A stretch of 6,632 nt of DNA from an uncultured Aquimarina sp. (GTDB lineage: Bacteria; Bacteroidota; Bacteroidia; Flavobacteriales; Flavobacteriaceae), in contig CALGNG010000091.1 of the NCBI GenBank assembly GCA_937958735.1, positions 1-6,632 of the forward strand, read 5' to 3'. The notes beneath the pieces were generated by a model that saw only the letters and a program-made list of their open reading frames with translations, had not been told where the DNA came from and made no database searches. Made by a program: the position numbers and the translations under genes. Below, one piece after another: positions 5,652-6,632 of this stretch (positions are counted from its first letter, which is position 1; every line of letters starts with the position of its first letter).

Positions 5652-6527
5652 ATGAGTACCGAAACAATTGCCCCAACTACCCAGCGTGTAAAAAAGCCAA
5701 AATGGTTACGAGTAAAGTTACCTACAGGTAAAAAGTATACAGAATTACGAGGTTTAGTAGATAAATACGATTTACATACCATTTGTACTTCTGGAAGTTG
5801 TCCTAATATGGGAGAATGTTGGAGCGAGGGTACAGCTACGTTTATGATTTTGGGTAATATTTGTACGCGATCTTGTGGTTTTTGCGGTGTACAAACAGGT
5901 CGTCCAGAAACGGTAGATTGGGCGGAACCAGAAAAAGTAGCGCGTTCTATAAAACTAATGAGTATTAAACATGCTGTAATTACCTCTGTAGACAGGGACG
6001 ATTTAGCCGATGGTGGTTCTATAGTATGGGCAGAAACCATACAAGCCATTCGTAGGATGAATCCAGAAACAACCCTAGAAACATTAATCCCAGATTTTAT
6101 GGGAAAGAAAAAAAATATAGACCGCATTATTCACGAAGCCCCAGAAGTAGTTTCCCATAATATGGAAACGGTTAGAAGATTAACCAGAGAGGTGCGTATA
6201 CAGGCCAAGTACGATCAAAGTTTAGAAGTACTACGTTATTTAAAAGCAGAAGGCATACACCGTACCAAAAGTGGGATTATGCTAGGTCTTGGAGAGCAAG
6301 AGGAAGAGGTGTTGCAAACAATGGAAGATTTACGCAAAGTAAACCTAGATGTGCTAACTATAGGGCAGTATTTGCAACCTAGTAAAAAACATTTGCCTGT
6401 AAAACAATTTATTTTGCCAGAACAGTTCGAAAAGTACGAGAAGATAGGATTAGAAATGGGGTTTAGACATGTAGAAAGTAGTGCCCTAGTACGCTCTTCT
6501 TACAAAGCACAAAAACACCTCACCTAA
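5652..6527 (+). CDS. lipA: Lipoyl synthase
   Basis: A radical-SAM iron-sulfur enzyme that inserts two sulfur atoms into protein-bound octanoyl groups to make lipoyl cofactor for pyruvate and 2-oxoglutarate dehydrogenases and the glycine cleavage system; cytosolic. The 291-residue product has both cluster motifs: the auxiliary, sacrificial cluster CTSGSCPNMGEC (C45, C50, C56; CX4CX5C) and the SAM cluster CTRSCGFC (C71, C75, C78; CX3CX2C). The C-terminal RSSY (281-284) supplies the serine ligand of the auxiliary cluster. Other family motifs are HTICTSG, SVDRDDLADGG, SHNMETVRRLT, KSGIMLGLGE and YLQPSKKHLPV. Length is close to the bacterial norm (about 290-320). ATG at 5652 is chosen over TTG at 5619 because the promoter overlaps the latter. 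The GAPDH gene starts 14 bases after the stop, suggesting co-transcription. No lipB is visible here. Confidence 0.97.
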   Translation: MSTETIAPTTQRVKKPKWLRVKLPTGKKYTELRGLVDKYDLHTICTSGSCPNMGECWSEGTATFMILGNICTRSCGFCGVQTGRPETVDWAEPEKVARSIKLMSIKHAVITSVDRDDLADGGSIVWAETIQAIRRMNPETTLETLIPDFMGKKKNIDRIIHEAPEVVSHNMETVRRLTREVRIQAKYDQSLEVLRYLKAEGIHRTKSGIMLGLGEQEEEVLQTMEDLRKVNLDVLTIGQYLQPSKKHLPVKQFILPEQFEKYEKIGLEMGFRHVESSALVRSSYKAQKHLT

Positions 6528-6541
6528 TAATAAGATAAGAT

Positions 6542-6632
6542 ATGCCTATTCGTGTAGCTATTAATGGTTTTGGACGTATTGGAAGAAGCCTATGTAGATT
6601 GTTAATAAATCATGCAGATATAGAAGTAGTAG
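6542..6632 (+). CDS. gap: Glyceraldehyde-3-phosphate dehydrogenase (5' part)
   Basis: Thirty codons are visible before the window ends. The product begins MPIRVAINGFGRIGRSLCRL, the classic NAD-binding Rossmann start of type I GAPDH (INGFGRIGR), followed by LINHADIEVV, which fits the second strand. The enzyme would oxidise glyceraldehyde 3-phosphate to 1,3-bisphosphoglycerate in glycolysis. Erythrose-4-phosphate dehydrogenase shares this N-terminus and cannot be excluded from so little sequence; cofactor choice and the catalytic cysteine lie outside. The ATG follows lipA by 14 bases (two more TAA codons, then GATAAGAT), with no Shine-Dalgarno sequence and no room for a full promoter in the gap, so transcription from the lipA promoter or from one inside lipA is likely. 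Confidence 0.88.
   Translation, partial: MPIRVAINGFGRIGRSLCRLLINHADIEVV

Noticed and set aside
5600..6127. Long minus-strand open frame antisense to lipA
   Set aside because: It lies across the lipA 5' half, overlaps both of its cysteine motifs and has no recognisable domain; it is a shadow of a clearly real gene.
1..6632. Search for mobile elements, CRISPR arrays, tRNA/rRNA genes, defence or toxin-antitoxin systems
   Set aside because: No transposase, integrase, terminal repeats, spaced direct repeats or RNA gene signatures were seen; all sizeable genes are recognisable metabolic, transport or surface proteins.

Overview
The window looks like chromosomal DNA from a member of the Flavobacteriia (Bacteroidota), probably a Flavobacteriaceae species. 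The evidence is low G+C, A/T-rich gaps, gene starts without clear Shine-Dalgarno sequences, promoters of the Bacteroidota type (TTG, then about 17-23 bases, then TAnnTTTG), and a secreted protein ending in a type B sorting domain of the type IX secretion system (T9SS). The genus cannot be fixed from the sequence.

Layout from left to right. (1) Positions 2-1693, plus strand: the 3' part of a long repetitive secreted protein with PKD-like modules and a gliding-motility-type C-terminal domain; its start lies outside the window. (2) A 215-base A/T-rich gap with a perfect 18-bp palindrome next to a TAnnTTTG promoter element. (3) Positions 1909-2916: glutamine synthetase of the GSII (eukaryote-like) class, followed by a strong intrinsic terminator. 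(4) A gap of about 400 bases with two further hairpins and no convincing gene. (5) On the minus strand, in transcription order: a DUF1801 protein (5525-5157), a TSUP/TauE-type membrane permease (5152-4397, only 4 bases after the previous gene) and a ketoacyl-ACP synthase III (4332-3316). (6) A divergent intergenic region of 126 bases carrying an excellent promoter for lipA. (7) Plus strand: lipoyl synthase lipA (5652-6527), then after 14 bases the first 30 codons of a glyceraldehyde-3-phosphate dehydrogenase, cut by the window end.

Functionally this is mostly core metabolism: ammonia assimilation (GSII), fatty-acid initiation (KAS III), lipoate cofactor assembly (LipA) and glycolysis (GAPDH), with one cell-surface or secreted protein at the left. 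LipA and GAPDH probably share a transcript; both serve central carbon flow, since LipA makes the cofactor of pyruvate and 2-oxoglutarate dehydrogenases. I saw no mobile element, CRISPR array, tRNA, rRNA or defence system, and nothing that amounts to a new multi-gene system. The items most worth a second look are the operator-like palindromes at the glnII promoter, the hairpin-rich gap after glnII, and the large tandem repeat in the T9SS cargo protein.
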